Shown here: piece by piece, positions 42,652 to 52,086 of the stretch
How the letters are laid out: each line of letters opens with the position of its first letter
Numbering within the stretch: position 1 is the stretch's first letter
Source: Janthinobacterium saanense
GTDB lineage: Bacteria > Pseudomonadota > Gammaproteobacteria > Burkholderiales > Burkholderiaceae_D
DNA length: 64,000 nucleotides
Assembly: GCF_014200675.1 (NCBI RefSeq)
Contig: NZ_JACHCI010000013.1
Location: 120,616-184,615, forward strand
Direction of reading: 5' to 3'
The notes under the pieces: generated by a model
The model's database searches: none
What the model was told of the DNA's origin: nothing
The model's input: only the letters and a program-made list of their open reading frames with translations
Position numbers and translations under genes: made by a program

Positions 42652-45600
42652 ATGTCAAATAATCATCTGATCGTCGGCCTCGGTGGCACCGGTGGCAAGA
42701 TCATTCGCCAAATCAAGAAAACCATCGAACGCAACAAGGATGCCGACGGTGTCAGCATGTCTGACGCGCGCTTCGATTTCCTCTATATCGATACCTCCAC
42801 CGACGAGCTGGACAAGCGCGATGAGTGGAAAGTGCTGGGCAAGGATATCGAGCTCGACCGTGGCCAGGTCGCGATTAATACCGCCAGCAATATCCGTCCC
42901 GTGCTGGACGATCCCGGTTCCTTCCCCGGCATGCAGGGCTGGATCGAGCCGCGCGCCATTTTTGACTTCGTCAAGCCCGGTATCGCCGGCGCTGCGCAGC
43001 GGCGCAAATTGGGCCGCATGGTGTTCGCGCAAAATGCGCCGAAGTTCGTCAAGGCCGTGGAAGAGCGCGTGCATGATCTGCAGTCGCAGGGCAAGACGGG
43101 CGTGACCATCCATGTGGTTTGCGGCCTGGCCGGCGGCACCGGCAGTGGTTCGGTGGTCGATGCCGTGGCGCAAATTCGTCAGCAATTGCCGGAGCAGGAT
43201 AAATACCGCATCCTGATTTATGCTTTCTTGCCAGAGAAAAACTCCAAGCGCGTCAAGGACGTGGCCGGTTTCTCGAACTATTACGCCAACGGCTATGCCG
43301 CCCTGGCCGAGCTGAACGCGATGGCAGTGGGTAAATACCATCCGATCAATTTGCTTGATGGCTCGCCGATGGCGCACGATGTGTATTTCAACGGCTGCTA
43401 CCTGATCAACAACATCAATGAACATGGCATCCAGTTTGAAGTCGAATCGGAGCTGCCGACCATCGTTGCCGAGTTCATTTACCAGAAGACCCTGAACAAG
43501 GCCTGGGAAGGTTTGCACCGGGCCGAAAAAGGCGAGAACGACATCATCAACTTCGAAACCGAAGATGACACTGGCAAAGATCCTGAAAAGGCGCGCGCCA
43601 AGCTGTTCCTCTCGTTCGGTATCAAGCGGGTGGTCGTGCCGGAGCAGGAAATCAAGGAATTCCTCGCCTATGGCTTTGCTGAGCAAGCCAGCCGCCAATT
43701 GATGTTCAACAACTTCCGTCAGGGCGAAGGCTATGCTGACGAGGCGCTGGAAAAAGACTGGGGTTCGGAAGTGCGCAAGGCAGAGGTGCTGCAAAGCCTG
43801 CTGCTGACGGACGCGCATCTGATGCTCGAGACGGGCATACTCGACGATGATATCAAGAACAGTAACTGGAAGCCGCCACAGGAATACTGGAAGCAGATCG
43901 TCAATCGCCTGGCGCCGGAAATCAAGGCGGACAAGCTGATCGAAGAAACCAGCTGGATCGATGTACTCAATACGCGCCTGGCCAAAGTATTTGACGATAC
44001 CTACCGTACCATGGGCGGTGTGCGAAAATTCTATGAAATCAAGGGTAATGCGCGGCTGGACATGGCGCGCCATATCGGTCGCCATATCGAAAAAGAACTG
44101 TTTGGCCGCTGGAAATCGGGCACCGCATCGCTGCTGCAGTTGCGCCACTACACCGATGCGCTGGTGTTGGCGCTCGATGAAAAGCAGGACGTCATCCTGG
44201 AACGCATCGCCAAGATGCCGGCCGTGCTGCAGGGCGTCCAGCAGCGCAATACGGAACTGTCGGCACAATTCAACAAGGTGGGCTTCCTTGGCAAGCACCT
44301 GACGGATAAGCGCGGCGGCCTGTTTGCCGATATCGCTACCCAGCATCAGGACTTGTATGTGGCGCGCACCACGCTGGAAGGCTTGCGCTTTGCCAGCACC
44401 TTGTTGCCCTTCGTCAAGGAGCAACTGTTGACCTTGCGCGGCAAGATCGATGAGCTGCATCAAAACCTGGTGGTCGCTACCGAGCAATTCAACCGCGAAA
44501 AAGCGGCCCGCCTGGGCGATGCCGATGCGGCTTACCAGAAGCGCATCTTCGACATGGGCGCCATCACGACCATCCTCAAGGCGATGATCAGCGATGAGGT
44601 CAGCCAGGCCGCGCGCACCCAGCGTGTGCGTCAATCGCTGATCAACCTGGGCGGCGTCGAAGTCGATTCGTTTGAAAAGCTCAATCGCAGCATTTCCCTG
44701 GGCAGCATCATCGGCACGCTGTCGCAGGAATCGGCGCGTATCGTGGAACTGGCGCACGGCGAGATCGCCAAGAACTTGCCGCCCGTGCTGCATGTCAATA
44801 TCGTCGAGCGCTTGCAAAAACAATACGATGCGAACAAGAGTGGTTTGAAGCAATTCGTACAAAGCCTGTATGACGAGGCGGGCAGTACCCTGGTCTTCAA
44901 TAAGACCGAGGTCGACCGCAAGGTGGGCAATGCCTCGCCGGGCGTGTACGAGACGGTGGGTGTATTCCTGCCTGCTTGCGAGCATCAGAAAGTGTTCCGT
45001 GCCGACCTGGAAAACGAGTTCAAGTCGCAGCGCGACTCGGCATCAAGCACCACCATCAGCGTGGGCCAGATGCCGAATCAGATCGTGATCATGAAGGTGA
45101 CGGCATTGATGCCGCTGCGCTATACGGAATCGTTGACCTACCTGAAACGCCACTATGACGGCTTGTTGACGGACCATAAGGAATCGTATCTCTTGCACGG
45201 CGAAGGCAATGGCAAGAAATTGCCGCCGCTGTTTGCCCGTACGGCAACGGAAACCCAGGCGCGCGGCATGCGCAAGCCAACCTTGCTGGTGGCTAATTTG
45301 CTGCAGATGATCAAGCAGCGCCCCAACCGTGTGTCGGGCATGCCGGAATGGGTGTTTATCGCCATGGAAGATGGCTTGCCATCCTCCAAGGTGCTGGCTG
45401 GCGCGAGTCTGCATGATGTGATGGAGACCGAGCATCCGATCGATCTGCAGAAAGCCATCGAAAAAGAGGTGGCGCGCAAGATCGAGGCGGAATTCCAGCA
45501 TATCGATCAAAAGAACTCGCTGTTCAAGCAGTACACGGACCTGGCGATACAGCGTTTCGAGGCCGCTGGCGAAGATGACCAGGACCCTGAATTCCTGGCC

Positions 45601-45657
45601 TTGCGCTCCTTGCGCGATCCCGTGCGTGCCCTGATCCGCATGCCGCAGGCGAGCTAA
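42652..45657 (+). CDS. Tubulin-like GTPase (Tubulin_2/FtsZ-like family), 1001 residues
   Basis: The N-terminal part is a Tubulin_2-type nucleotide-binding domain with the FtsZ-like loop VGLGGTGGKI (residues 8-17) and the tubulin signature GGTGSGS at 161-167. YIDTSTDEL and YAFLPEKN are further conserved strands. The C-terminal 600 residues are long and mostly helical, with coiled-coil-like parts around 530-720. There is no signal peptide, so the protein is cytoplasmic and may polymerise on GTP at the membrane. Large FtsZ-like proteins of this group were previously proposed to remodel membranes. It sits between exported proteins (caspase, DUF4384) and a zinc-ribbon membrane protein, implying a trans-envelope machine. 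It is the core gene of the cluster. Confidence 0.85.
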   Translation: MSNNHLIVGLGGTGGKIIRQIKKTIERNKDADGVSMSDARFDFLYIDTSTDELDKRDEWKVLGKDIELDRGQVAINTASNIRPVLDDPGSFPGMQGWIEPRAIFDFVKPGIAGAAQRRKLGRMVFAQNAPKFVKAVEERVHDLQSQGKTGVTIHVVCGLAGGTGSGSVVDAVAQIRQQLPEQDKYRILIYAFLPEKNSKRVKDVAGFSNYYANGYAALAELNAMAVGKYHPINLLDGSPMAHDVYFNGCYLINNINEHGIQFEVESELPTIVAEFIYQKTLNKAWEGLHRAEKGENDIINFETEDDTGKDPEKARAKLFLSFGIKRVVVPEQEIKEFLAYGFAEQASRQLMFNNFRQGEGYADEALEKDWGSEVRKAEVLQSLLLTDAHLMLETGILDDDIKNSNWKPPQEYWKQIVNRLAPEIKADKLIEETSWIDVLNTRLAKVFDDTYRTMGGVRKFYEIKGNARLDMARHIGRHIEKELFGRWKSGTASLLQLRHYTDALVLALDEKQDVILERIAKMPAVLQGVQQRNTELSAQFNKVGFLGKHLTDKRGGLFADIATQHQDLYVARTTLEGLRFASTLLPFVKEQLLTLRGKIDELHQNLVVATEQFNREKAARLGDADAAYQKRIFDMGAITTILKAMISDEVSQAARTQRVRQSLINLGGVEVDSFEKLNRSISLGSIIGTLSQESARIVELAHGEIAKNLPPVLHVNIVERLQKQYDANKSGLKQFVQSLYDEAGSTLVFNKTEVDRKVGNASPGVYETVGVFLPACEHQKVFRADLENEFKSQRDSASSTTISVGQMPNQIVIMKVTALMPLRYTESLTYLKRHYDGLLTDHKESYLLHGEGNGKKLPPLFARTATETQARGMRKPTLLVANLLQMIKQRPNRVSGMPEWVFIAMEDGLPSSKVLAGASLHDVMETEHPIDLQKAIEKEVARKIEAEFQHIDQKNSLFKQYTDLAIQRFEAAGEDDQDPEFLALRSLRDPVRALIRMPQAS

Positions 45658-45669
45658 CGATGTTTTACT

Positions 45670-45703
45670 CCGGCGCGGCGGTGCAAGACGGCTGCGCCGG
45701 TTT
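45670..45703 (+). terminator. Weak hairpin with T run between the tubulin-like and zinc-ribbon genes
   Basis: The stem ccggcgc/gcgccgg (45670-45676 with 45694-45700) is followed by four T. It may attenuate transcription between the two genes rather than stop it. Confidence 0.4.
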
Positions 45704-45723
45704 TCACGATAAAAGGTAATACG

Positions 45724-46452
45724 ATGGCGAAATATAAGTGTCCCACCCTGGGTGATTGCGATAATGCCAATTCCGGCGTAGCGTTCGAGCGTTCGCCTGG
45801 CGAGGATGTGAAGTGTCCAAAGTGCGATACGCCGATGGAATTGCAAGCAGGTGGTCAGGCGCGTCCTGGTGGCTCGAAAAAGAACGCAGTGATAGTGGCC
45901 GTGGCCGGCGCGCTGGTGCTGGCGGCGGGCGCTGGCGGCTACTGGTATGTGAAACGGCCAGTGACGGCGGCGTTGGCAATGATCGAAGCGGCTCCTGCCG
46001 TGGTCGAGGCCGTGCAAAAGGTTGCAGACTACAGCAAGGATGCCGCCTTGGCGCCTAGCGACGAGGCGACCAAAGCCTTGCGCATCGAAGGTGATCAGAA
46101 GCTGGCCAGTGGCGACGCTGCCGGTGCTGAAACGGCCAGCAGCAAGGCTGCCGCGAATGAGATGCTGAAGGCAGCCATTTCCAAGATGGCGCAAGGCAAG
46201 CTTGAAGAGGCAGAGAAAGAATTGGGCGAAGCGCGCTTGCGCGATCCGCACAATGTGCTGGTGTCTTACAACGTAGCCATCTTGCGCCTGAAGCAGAGCC
46301 GCACGGATGACGCCCTGGCAGAATTTGAAACGAGTTTCAAGGATGGCTTCCAGTATTTCGATCAGATGGGCCAGGATCGCGATCTTGATACCTTGCGTAA
46401 AGATAAGCGCTTCCAGGATTTGCTGAGCCGTTATCAGCCGCAAAAGTCCTGA
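45724..46452 (+). CDS. Zinc-ribbon, single-pass membrane, TPR-like protein
   Basis: This 242-residue protein has a four-Cys zinc ribbon (Cys6, Cys12, Cys31, Cys34 in CPTLGDC and CPKC). A membrane helix lies at about 53-74 (AVIVAVAGALVLAAGAGGYW). The C-terminal half has TPR-like helices (ISKMAQGKLEEAEKELGEA, NVLVSYNVAILRLKQSRTDD). The ribbon would be cytoplasmic and the TPR part periplasmic. That topology would let it join the cytoplasmic tubulin-like protein to the exported caspase and DUF4384 partners; this is inference from layout. It lies 66 bases after the tubulin-like gene. Confidence 0.8.
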   Translation: MAKYKCPTLGDCDNANSGVAFERSPGEDVKCPKCDTPMELQAGGQARPGGSKKNAVIVAVAGALVLAAGAGGYWYVKRPVTAALAMIEAAPAVVEAVQKVADYSKDAALAPSDEATKALRIEGDQKLASGDAAGAETASSKAAANEMLKAAISKMAQGKLEEAEKELGEARLRDPHNVLVSYNVAILRLKQSRTDDALAEFETSFKDGFQYFDQMGQDRDLDTLRKDKRFQDLLSRYQPQKS

Positions 46453-46581
46453 CCTTCCGCTGTTTCTGCTGTACCGGATGTGCTTGTTGGTGCATCCGGC
46501 CCCCTCCCTGGTCTTGCGTAACGCTGCAAAACGCCACCTGCCGGTATGATGTCGCCTTCGTCGACAGCCGTATGTATACCT

Positions 46582-47676
46582 ATGAAAAATCCAGCAGCCA
46601 TGCGCATGGCCTTGTGCCTGGCGCTGGCTTTGCCGTTGGCCGCGCATGCGCAGCAGGAAGCCGTGCCAGAAGGGACGCAATCCATGTACCTGACGCAAGA
46701 TTTTGAGCCCAGCGACGCCTTGCACGCCACGTATGCGCTGCGCACGCCGCCTGTGCGCGACGAGGCGCTGGGCGCCTGGCATGTGCTGCTGGAGTTTCCC
46801 GAAACGCCAGGCAAAATTGCCATGGAGACTTACACCACCGATCTGAAATTGAGCCAGGCGAAGTTCGTGCACCTGCGCAAATGGTATTACGAGAATGGGC
46901 AGTTGTTTAAAACAGCCAGGCTCGATGCCCAGGGCAAGGAACTGGCCGGCGGCGAGCTGTTTTACGAGAGTGGCCAGCTCAAACAGCGCGAAACACCATT
47001 GCCGAGTGGGCGCCTGGTCGAGAGTTTCCACGAGAATGGCCAGTTGATGAACCGCATCGTGTACCACGGCACGCAGATGGTCGATGGCGAGCTTGTGTCT
47101 TACGGGGCGAATGGCAAGGTCAGCAGCCGTACCCACTTGAAAGATGGCCAGCTGCATGGCTGGTGGGAAGTGTTTCATACGGATGGACAACTGTATCAGC
47201 GCGTGCGCTTCGTGCATGACAAGCGCGAAGGCGAGTTTGTCGATTACGCACCGGACGGCAGCTTGCGTGCCCGCACCGTGTTCGTGCATGGACAGCCTGA
47301 AGGCTGGTCGTTTGAAAGCCATGACAATGGGCAAGTGTCGCAAAAAGTGCGGTATCACCGGGGCGACATCCTCAGCATGCAGAAGTGGGCGCCCGACGGC
47401 AAGCCCGTGATTGCCTGGCAGCGCGATGTGCAGGGGCGCGAGCAGGGCGATGTGACGGAATGGTATGAAAACGGCGTGCGCGCCAGCGTGATTCCCTTTG
47501 TCGATGGGCAGCGCCAGGGCTTGATGCAAGTCTGGTACCGCGATGGCAGCTTGCAGCAGATCGTGCCGTATGAGCATGATCAGAAACAGGGTCTGGAGCG
47601 GCGTTGGGACAAGAACGGCAGGCAGACCCTGGAGCAGCTGTGGCGGGATGGGCAGCCGGTGCCAGTCTATCCATGA
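46582..47676 (+). CDS. Exported MORN_2-repeat protein (YwqK-like)
   Basis: This 364-residue protein has a signal peptide (MALCLALALPLAAHAQ). At least nine MORN_2-type repeats follow (WYYENGQLFKTARLD, LFYESGQLKQRETPL, SFHENGQLMNRIVYH, VFHTDGQLYQRVRFV, EWYENGVRASVIPF and others). Such repeats form beta-hairpin rods that bind lipids or proteins; the label antitoxin attached to YwqK is uncertain. It is the last co-oriented gene of the cluster, with a 129-base gap. The start at 46582 gives a normal leader; an ATG six codons later is also possible. Confidence 0.85.
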   Translation: MKNPAAMRMALCLALALPLAAHAQQEAVPEGTQSMYLTQDFEPSDALHATYALRTPPVRDEALGAWHVLLEFPETPGKIAMETYTTDLKLSQAKFVHLRKWYYENGQLFKTARLDAQGKELAGGELFYESGQLKQRETPLPSGRLVESFHENGQLMNRIVYHGTQMVDGELVSYGANGKVSSRTHLKDGQLHGWWEVFHTDGQLYQRVRFVHDKREGEFVDYAPDGSLRARTVFVHGQPEGWSFESHDNGQVSQKVRYHRGDILSMQKWAPDGKPVIAWQRDVQGREQGDVTEWYENGVRASVIPFVDGQRQGLMQVWYRDGSLQQIVPYEHDQKQGLERRWDKNGRQTLEQLWRDGQPVPVYP

Positions 47677-47766
47677 TCTTTTGATGGGCGATTGCAGGTA
47701 TCATGCGGGTTTGCGGCTTGGTCGAGGATGACTCAAGGGCCGGCATAATCTCGGGAGACAGTGGTG

Positions 47767-48279
47767 ATGGAACGCGAAGCGTCGGCAACGGTCAATGTAG
47801 CGCCAGGTGAGCTGGAACGGGCGCGCAGCCTGGCCTTGCAAAACATGCGCGTTGTCATGCGCGCGGCGCAGCGGCACTCGGCGCAGATCGAGAAGCAGTG
47901 TGGCGTGTCCGGTGCGCAATTATGGGTGATGCAGGAGCTGCACGACCAGCCCGGCCTGCGCATGGGGGAACTGGCGACGAAGATGTCGCTGCACCAGACC
48001 ACGGCCAGCAATCTGGTCGATGCGCTGGTGAAAAAAACCTATGTGCGCAAGGCGCGCGACCAGCCTGACCAGCGCGTGGTGACCTTGACCTTGACGGAGC
48101 AGGGCCAGGCCGTGATTGCCGATGCGCCGCAGCCGGCCCGTGGCTTACTGCCCAGTGCGCTGGCCCAGCTTGATGCCGCCAGCCTGGCGCAGCTGAATCA
48201 GGGCTTGACGGCCTTGCTGGCCGTGGTCACGCCTGATGACCGCCAGGCCGGCATGCAGCCGTTCACTTTTACGATGTAG
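47767..48279 (+). CDS. MarR-family transcriptional regulator
   Basis: This 170-residue protein has the MarR winged helix: CGVSGAQLWVMQELHDQPG, then MGELATKMSLHQTTASNLVD and VRKARDQPDQRVVTLTLTEQ (the wing). The start is uncertain: a GTG pair at 47761 and 47764 precedes the ATG at 47767, and gggag lies a few bases upstream. Its 3' end overlaps the convergent chloride-channel gene by 11 bases. The target is unknown. Confidence 0.88.
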   Translation: MEREASATVNVAPGELERARSLALQNMRVVMRAAQRHSAQIEKQCGVSGAQLWVMQELHDQPGLRMGELATKMSLHQTTASNLVDALVKKTYVRKARDQPDQRVVTLTLTEQGQAVIADAPQPARGLLPSALAQLDAASLAQLNQGLTALLAVVTPDDRQAGMQPFTFTM

Positions 48280-49606
48280 TTTGCGATGTAGGTGCTTGAG
48301 GCAATCGCTGCAATTGCAGTTGCGCCAGCGCACCATACAGCGGTGGGCTGAGCACGCGCGAAACGGTGCTGGCAACCACTGCGCAAGCCATCAGGCTGAG
48401 CACCATGCTGTGGCCATCGACCATTTCCATCACAATGATGAAGGCCGTCAGCGGCGCCTGCGTGGCGGCCGCCAGGAAACCCACCATGCCCAGCGCGATC
48501 AGGGCTGGCGCATACGGGTACTGCAACAGTTGCGCGATGTCATGGCCGATGCCGGCGCCGATGGCCAGCGAGGGCGCAAAGATGCCGGCCGGCACGCCCG
48601 ACCAGACGGTCAGCCAGGTGGCCACATATTTAAAACCGACAAAAGCGGCTGGCATGCTGCTGTCGCCAGCGAGCATGGCGCGCGTGGCGCCCGTGCCGCT
48701 GCCAAACGTGGCGCCGTGGCTGGCGATGCCGATAGCGGCCACCAGCAAACCGCAGACGGCGGCAAACAAGACGGGGTAGCGGCTGCGCCAGCCGGACAAG
48801 CGTCCCAGCGGATTGCCGCGTGCCGAGGCCAGCAGCAAACGTGAAAACAAGCCACCCGCCACGCCTGCCACCAGGGTTACCAGCAAGCCTGGCAGGGCCA
48901 GCGCCATGGCGATGGGGCCGGGGTGTATCACGCCGAAATGCGTGGCGTTGCCGGAGATGGACACCGCCATCAAGCCCGCCAGCACGATGCCGGCCACGAT
49001 CAGGCCGCTATTGCGCTGTTCCGGCGTGCGCGACAGTTCTTCGATGGCAAACATGACGCCAGCCAGCGGCGTGTTGAAGGCGGCCGCGATACCGGCCGCG
49101 CCGCCCGCCACCAGCAGCGAATGGGCGCTGATTTGCGTGTGACGGGGCAAGAAGCGGCGCGCGGCCAGCATTACGCCGGCAGCGATTTGCACGGACGGGC
49201 CTTCGCGTCCCAGCGACAGCCCGCCCAGCATGCCGCCCGCCGTCAGCACGATCTTGGCCGCGCTCAATTTCAGCGAGACGAACAGGGAGCGGTCGGCCGG
49301 GTTGACGGCCGGGTCCAGCGTGGCCATCACTTGCGGGATGCCGGAACCGGCCGCGCCCACCGCGTAGCGGCGCGTCAGCCAGACGATCAGCGCGGCGAGG
49401 GCAGGCGTCCACAGCAGGACCAGCCACCAGGCTTTGGCATTGAAATGGAGAAACAGGTCCAGCGCACTTTCCGCCAGCCAGGTAAAGCCGACCACCACCA
49501 GGCCGGCGATGGCCGCCATGCCGATCACGACGGCGCGCGTCCACCACAGGCGCGGGTTGGCAAACTCTTGCTTGAAAGCAGAAGGGATATCGTGCAGGTG
49601 TTTCAT
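48269..49606 (-). CDS. CLC-family chloride channel/antiporter
   Basis: This 445-residue protein has about ten to twelve membrane helices. The three CLC ion-pore motifs are GSGIPQV, GREGPSVQ (with the gating Glu) and GVPAGIFAPSLAIGAGIG, and the distal Tyr is in PPLYGAL. The intact gating Glu supports H+/Cl- exchange rather than a passive channel. There is no CBS domain. Members help acid resistance. No operon partner is seen. Confidence 0.93.
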   Translation of the reverse strand: MKHLHDIPSAFKQEFANPRLWWTRAVVIGMAAIAGLVVVGFTWLAESALDLFLHFNAKAWWLVLLWTPALAALIVWLTRRYAVGAAGSGIPQVMATLDPAVNPADRSLFVSLKLSAAKIVLTAGGMLGGLSLGREGPSVQIAAGVMLAARRFLPRHTQISAHSLLVAGGAAGIAAAFNTPLAGVMFAIEELSRTPEQRNSGLIVAGIVLAGLMAVSISGNATHFGVIHPGPIAMALALPGLLVTLVAGVAGGLFSRLLLASARGNPLGRLSGWRSRYPVLFAAVCGLLVAAIGIASHGATFGSGTGATRAMLAGDSSMPAAFVGFKYVATWLTVWSGVPAGIFAPSLAIGAGIGHDIAQLLQYPYAPALIALGMVGFLAAATQAPLTAFIIVMEMVDGHSMVLSLMACAVVASTVSRVLSPPLYGALAQLQLQRLPQAPTSQTTS

Positions 49607-49692
49607 TGCGGCAATTCCTGAAGGAGGCGCGCTGGGCGTCGGGGAGACTTGCGATTATAAACCTATATTTGGGCAAATGTATTTTGCTGGCG

Positions 49693-49902
49693 TTAATTTT
49701 CAGTGTCCCGCAACAAGATTCCAGCTTCAGCGAAAAAGTCGATCAAGGCCCGCACTTTCGGCGCCAGATGCGGTCCCGAGGGCCATAGCAGCCAGCAACT
49801 GTGGGCCGGATGGCCGTACACGGCGTATGGCGCCAGCACTTCGCGCAGGCTGCCATCGGCCAGCGCCGCACGCACATGAAAGTGCGGCAGCCAGGTTAAA
49901 CC
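49693..49902 (-). pseudogene. LysR effector-domain remnant (C-terminal 70 codons)
   Basis: The sequence GLTWLPHFHVRAALADGSLR, then EVLAPYAVYGHPAH and APKVRALIDFFAEAG is the end of a LysR substrate-binding domain. Nothing upstream continues it. The DNA-binding domain and most of the effector domain are missing, and the frame upstream of about 49902 is unrelated. The break lies next to a lower-GC cytochrome c gene, so insertion of that segment probably truncated the regulator. Confidence 0.75.
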
Positions 49903-49998
49903 GCGATTAATGGGACAATGCCAGCCAGCTAGCCTCTCGCGGGTGCCAGGGGTTTGTTCTGGATTTAACTCTGATTGATACAAGCAGCCCACATAAAA

Positions 49999-50376
49999 AT
50001 GAAAATAGTATTCATCGCCACATTAGGAATCTTATCGCTGATTCAAGCATCCTCATCCTTTGCGGATAATGCCAATGGGAAAAAACTCTATGTGCAGAGA
50101 TGCGCCATCTGTCACGGGGTGGATATCAAGGGCACAGGACCATTGGCGAATAAAAGCAATCCTCCTACCCCTGACCTGACGACCTCCGCTTTCAAAAAAC
50201 GGCTGCATGATTATCCCGGCGTGATTGTGTCATCGGTCATACTGCGACCCAATGGAGACTTGATACCCAACACCTTGCGGGAGAATGGCGTCAAGCTGGC
50301 GCCGTACGCCTGGAAGGTGCAGGATTTTCGCGATTTGCATCAATACATGGGTGGTGTGATTGCTAAAAGTCGATGA
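49999..50376 (+). CDS. Small exported c-type cytochrome
   Basis: This 125-residue protein has a signal peptide (IATLGILSLIQASSSFAD) and one haem site, CAICH, in YVQRCAICHGVDIKGTGPLA. The likely axial Met is not obvious, since the C-terminal half has only HQYMGG. It is a class I monohaem cytochrome for periplasmic electron transfer. GC is lower than in its neighbours, and the ribosome binding site is poor. It follows directly on a truncated LysR remnant, suggesting insertion. Confidence 0.85.
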   Translation: MKIVFIATLGILSLIQASSSFADNANGKKLYVQRCAICHGVDIKGTGPLANKSNPPTPDLTTSAFKKRLHDYPGVIVSSVILRPNGDLIPNTLRENGVKLAPYAWKVQDFRDLHQYMGGVIAKSR

Positions 50377-50386
50377 GATTGCATAC

Positions 50387-50740
50387 TCAGGCGCTCTTGC
50401 TGCCCATGGCAATCACAGCCGAGCCAGCCAGGGCCAGGCCCACGCCGGCGATATCGGTCCAGGCTGGCGTGATGCCGTCGACCAGCCACAGCCAGCCCAG
50501 CGCGGTGGCGATGTAGATGGCGCCATAGGTGGCGTAGACTCTGCCGCTGGCGGCTGGATGCAGGGTCAGCAGCCAGACGAAGACCAGCAGGCTGAGGGCG
50601 GCTGGCAACAGCAGCCAGGCGCTGCCCTTGTTGCTGAGCCACAGCATGGGCAGGTAGCAGCCCAGCAGTTCGGCCACGGCCGTGACGGTGAAGAGACCGA
50701 AGGTGCGGGCCAGACTGGTCCATTCTATGCTTGCTAACAT
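50387..50740 (-). CDS. UPF0060 (YnfA family) small membrane protein
   Basis: This 117-residue protein has four membrane helices and the family hallmarks [31 protein letters not shown] and [16 protein letters not shown]. YnfA-like proteins fold like small multidrug transporters, though their substrates are unsettled. It is convergent with the cytochrome c gene, ten bases apart. Confidence 0.93.
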   Translation of the reverse strand: MLASIEWTSLARTFGLFTVTAVAELLGCYLPMLWLSNKGSAWLLLPAALSLLVFVWLLTLHPAASGRVYATYGAIYIATALGWLWLVDGITPAWTDIAGVGLALAGSAVIAMGSKSA

Positions 50741-50782
50741 CGTGTTCCTGTTGTTAAAAATAAAACCGTTATTGTAGTTGGC

Positions 50783-51940
50783 TTAGTTGAGCTGGAGGGC
50801 AACATATAAGAGCAAGCGGTCATCCGTCTCGTCCAGGTCCAGCCCGGTCAGTTCGGCGATCTTTTGCAGCCGGTAATCAAGCGTATTCCTGTGGATGTGC
50901 AAGGCCTTGGCGGTGGCCGTAGCATGGCTGTGGTGGCGGAACCAGGCCGCCAGGGTGCGCATCAGGGCGCCGGATTTGCGGTCGTGCTGCAGCAAACGGG
51001 ACAGCGTCTGGCGCAACTGTTCGGCTTGCCAACCGTCTTGCAGGCCGGACAGCAGCACCGGCAAGCTCAGGTCCAGATAAGAAAACACGCGCGGTTCGCC
51101 GGTGATGTTTCTTGCGCGGCCCACACGTCCCGTTTGCTTGGCCGATTGATACGAAGCGGTGGCGCCATCGAGGCCCGGCAAGGCCACGCCCATGGCCAGG
51201 GTGCACGGCGATTGCAGCGACAATTGCGCCACCTGCTGCAATTCCAACAAGCGCTTTTGCGCCAGCGCCGCGCGCCCCTGCTGCGGGCCGGCAACAGGAA
51301 AGGCTTCCAGTATCACCAGTTCGCCGGGCGAGACGACGGCCGTCAGCAGCTCGGGCCAGCGCTGCGCCAGCGCCGCCTGCACTTGCTGCAGCTCGCCCAG
51401 CACTTGCTCCAGGCGCTCGCCGAAATCCTGTACTTCCAGTACGAACATGGCGCGCGCCAGGCGCAGGTCCAGCGCCAGGCGCGCTGCCCAGGCTTGCATG
51501 CTGGCGTCCGGGATGCCCGTGCGGTAGACCAGCTGGAACAGGAATTCTTCGCGATAACGTTTTTCATGCTGCAATTCCCGGAGCAGCTGCGCTTGCTCGA
51601 GCATCATTTCCGCCATCACGCGCACCAGTTCGCCGAACTGGCGCACGGCCTCAGGCTTGCCCGTCAAACCGACCACCCCGCAAATCTCGCCGCGCAGCAT
51701 CAAGGGCAGGTTGATGCCCGGCTTGGCGCCGGGTAATTTGCTGGCCGCCAGTTCATCAATTTCCACGCTGGCACGCCGGGCCAGCGCCAGTTGCGCGCCC
51801 GGATGCAAGTCGCCGATGCGTTCGGGACTGCCGCTGGCCAGGATCACGCCCCGGACATCGATTACATTCACCTTGAATGGCATGATGTGCATGGTGCGCT
51901 GGACGATGTCTTGCGCCAAAGAAGTATCGATGGTCAGCAT
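50783..51940 (-). CDS. cdaR: Sugar diacid utilisation regulator, CdaR family
   Basis: This 385-residue protein has an N-terminal sugar-diacid recognition domain: LAQDIVQRTMHIMPFKVNVI, GVILASGSPERIGDLH and PGINLPLMLRGEICGVVGLT. A middle GGDEF-like/PucR region follows, and a C-terminal HTH_30 ends it (TAKALHIHRNTLDYRLQKIA). CdaR activates genes for glucarate, galactarate and glycerate use. It is divergent, by 146 bases, from an anion-symporter MFS gene and a glycerate kinase gene, its probable targets. Confidence 0.92.
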   Translation of the reverse strand: MLTIDTSLAQDIVQRTMHIMPFKVNVIDVRGVILASGSPERIGDLHPGAQLALARRASVEIDELAASKLPGAKPGINLPLMLRGEICGVVGLTGKPEAVRQFGELVRVMAEMMLEQAQLLRELQHEKRYREEFLFQLVYRTGIPDASMQAWAARLALDLRLARAMFVLEVQDFGERLEQVLGELQQVQAALAQRWPELLTAVVSPGELVILEAFPVAGPQQGRAALAQKRLLELQQVAQLSLQSPCTLAMGVALPGLDGATASYQSAKQTGRVGRARNITGEPRVFSYLDLSLPVLLSGLQDGWQAEQLRQTLSRLLQHDRKSGALMRTLAAWFRHHSHATATAKALHIHRNTLDYRLQKIAELTGLDLDETDDRLLLYVALQLN

Positions 51941-52086
51941 GGTATAGCCTGGAATTTTTTATGCGTTTGCACAATAATTTATCTTTATAAATATTCTTTT
52001 TCATGCATTTGCACGATGACGTTGCATGCCGGCGATTGTACGATGGCTTGCTCAGATTCCATAAAAAATAAACCGGAGACATTCCA

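Noticed and set aside
42655..47577. Two very long minus-strand frames opposite the tubulin-like and MORN genes
   Set aside because: They have shadow-like composition and no known domains, and the plus-strand genes are strongly supported.
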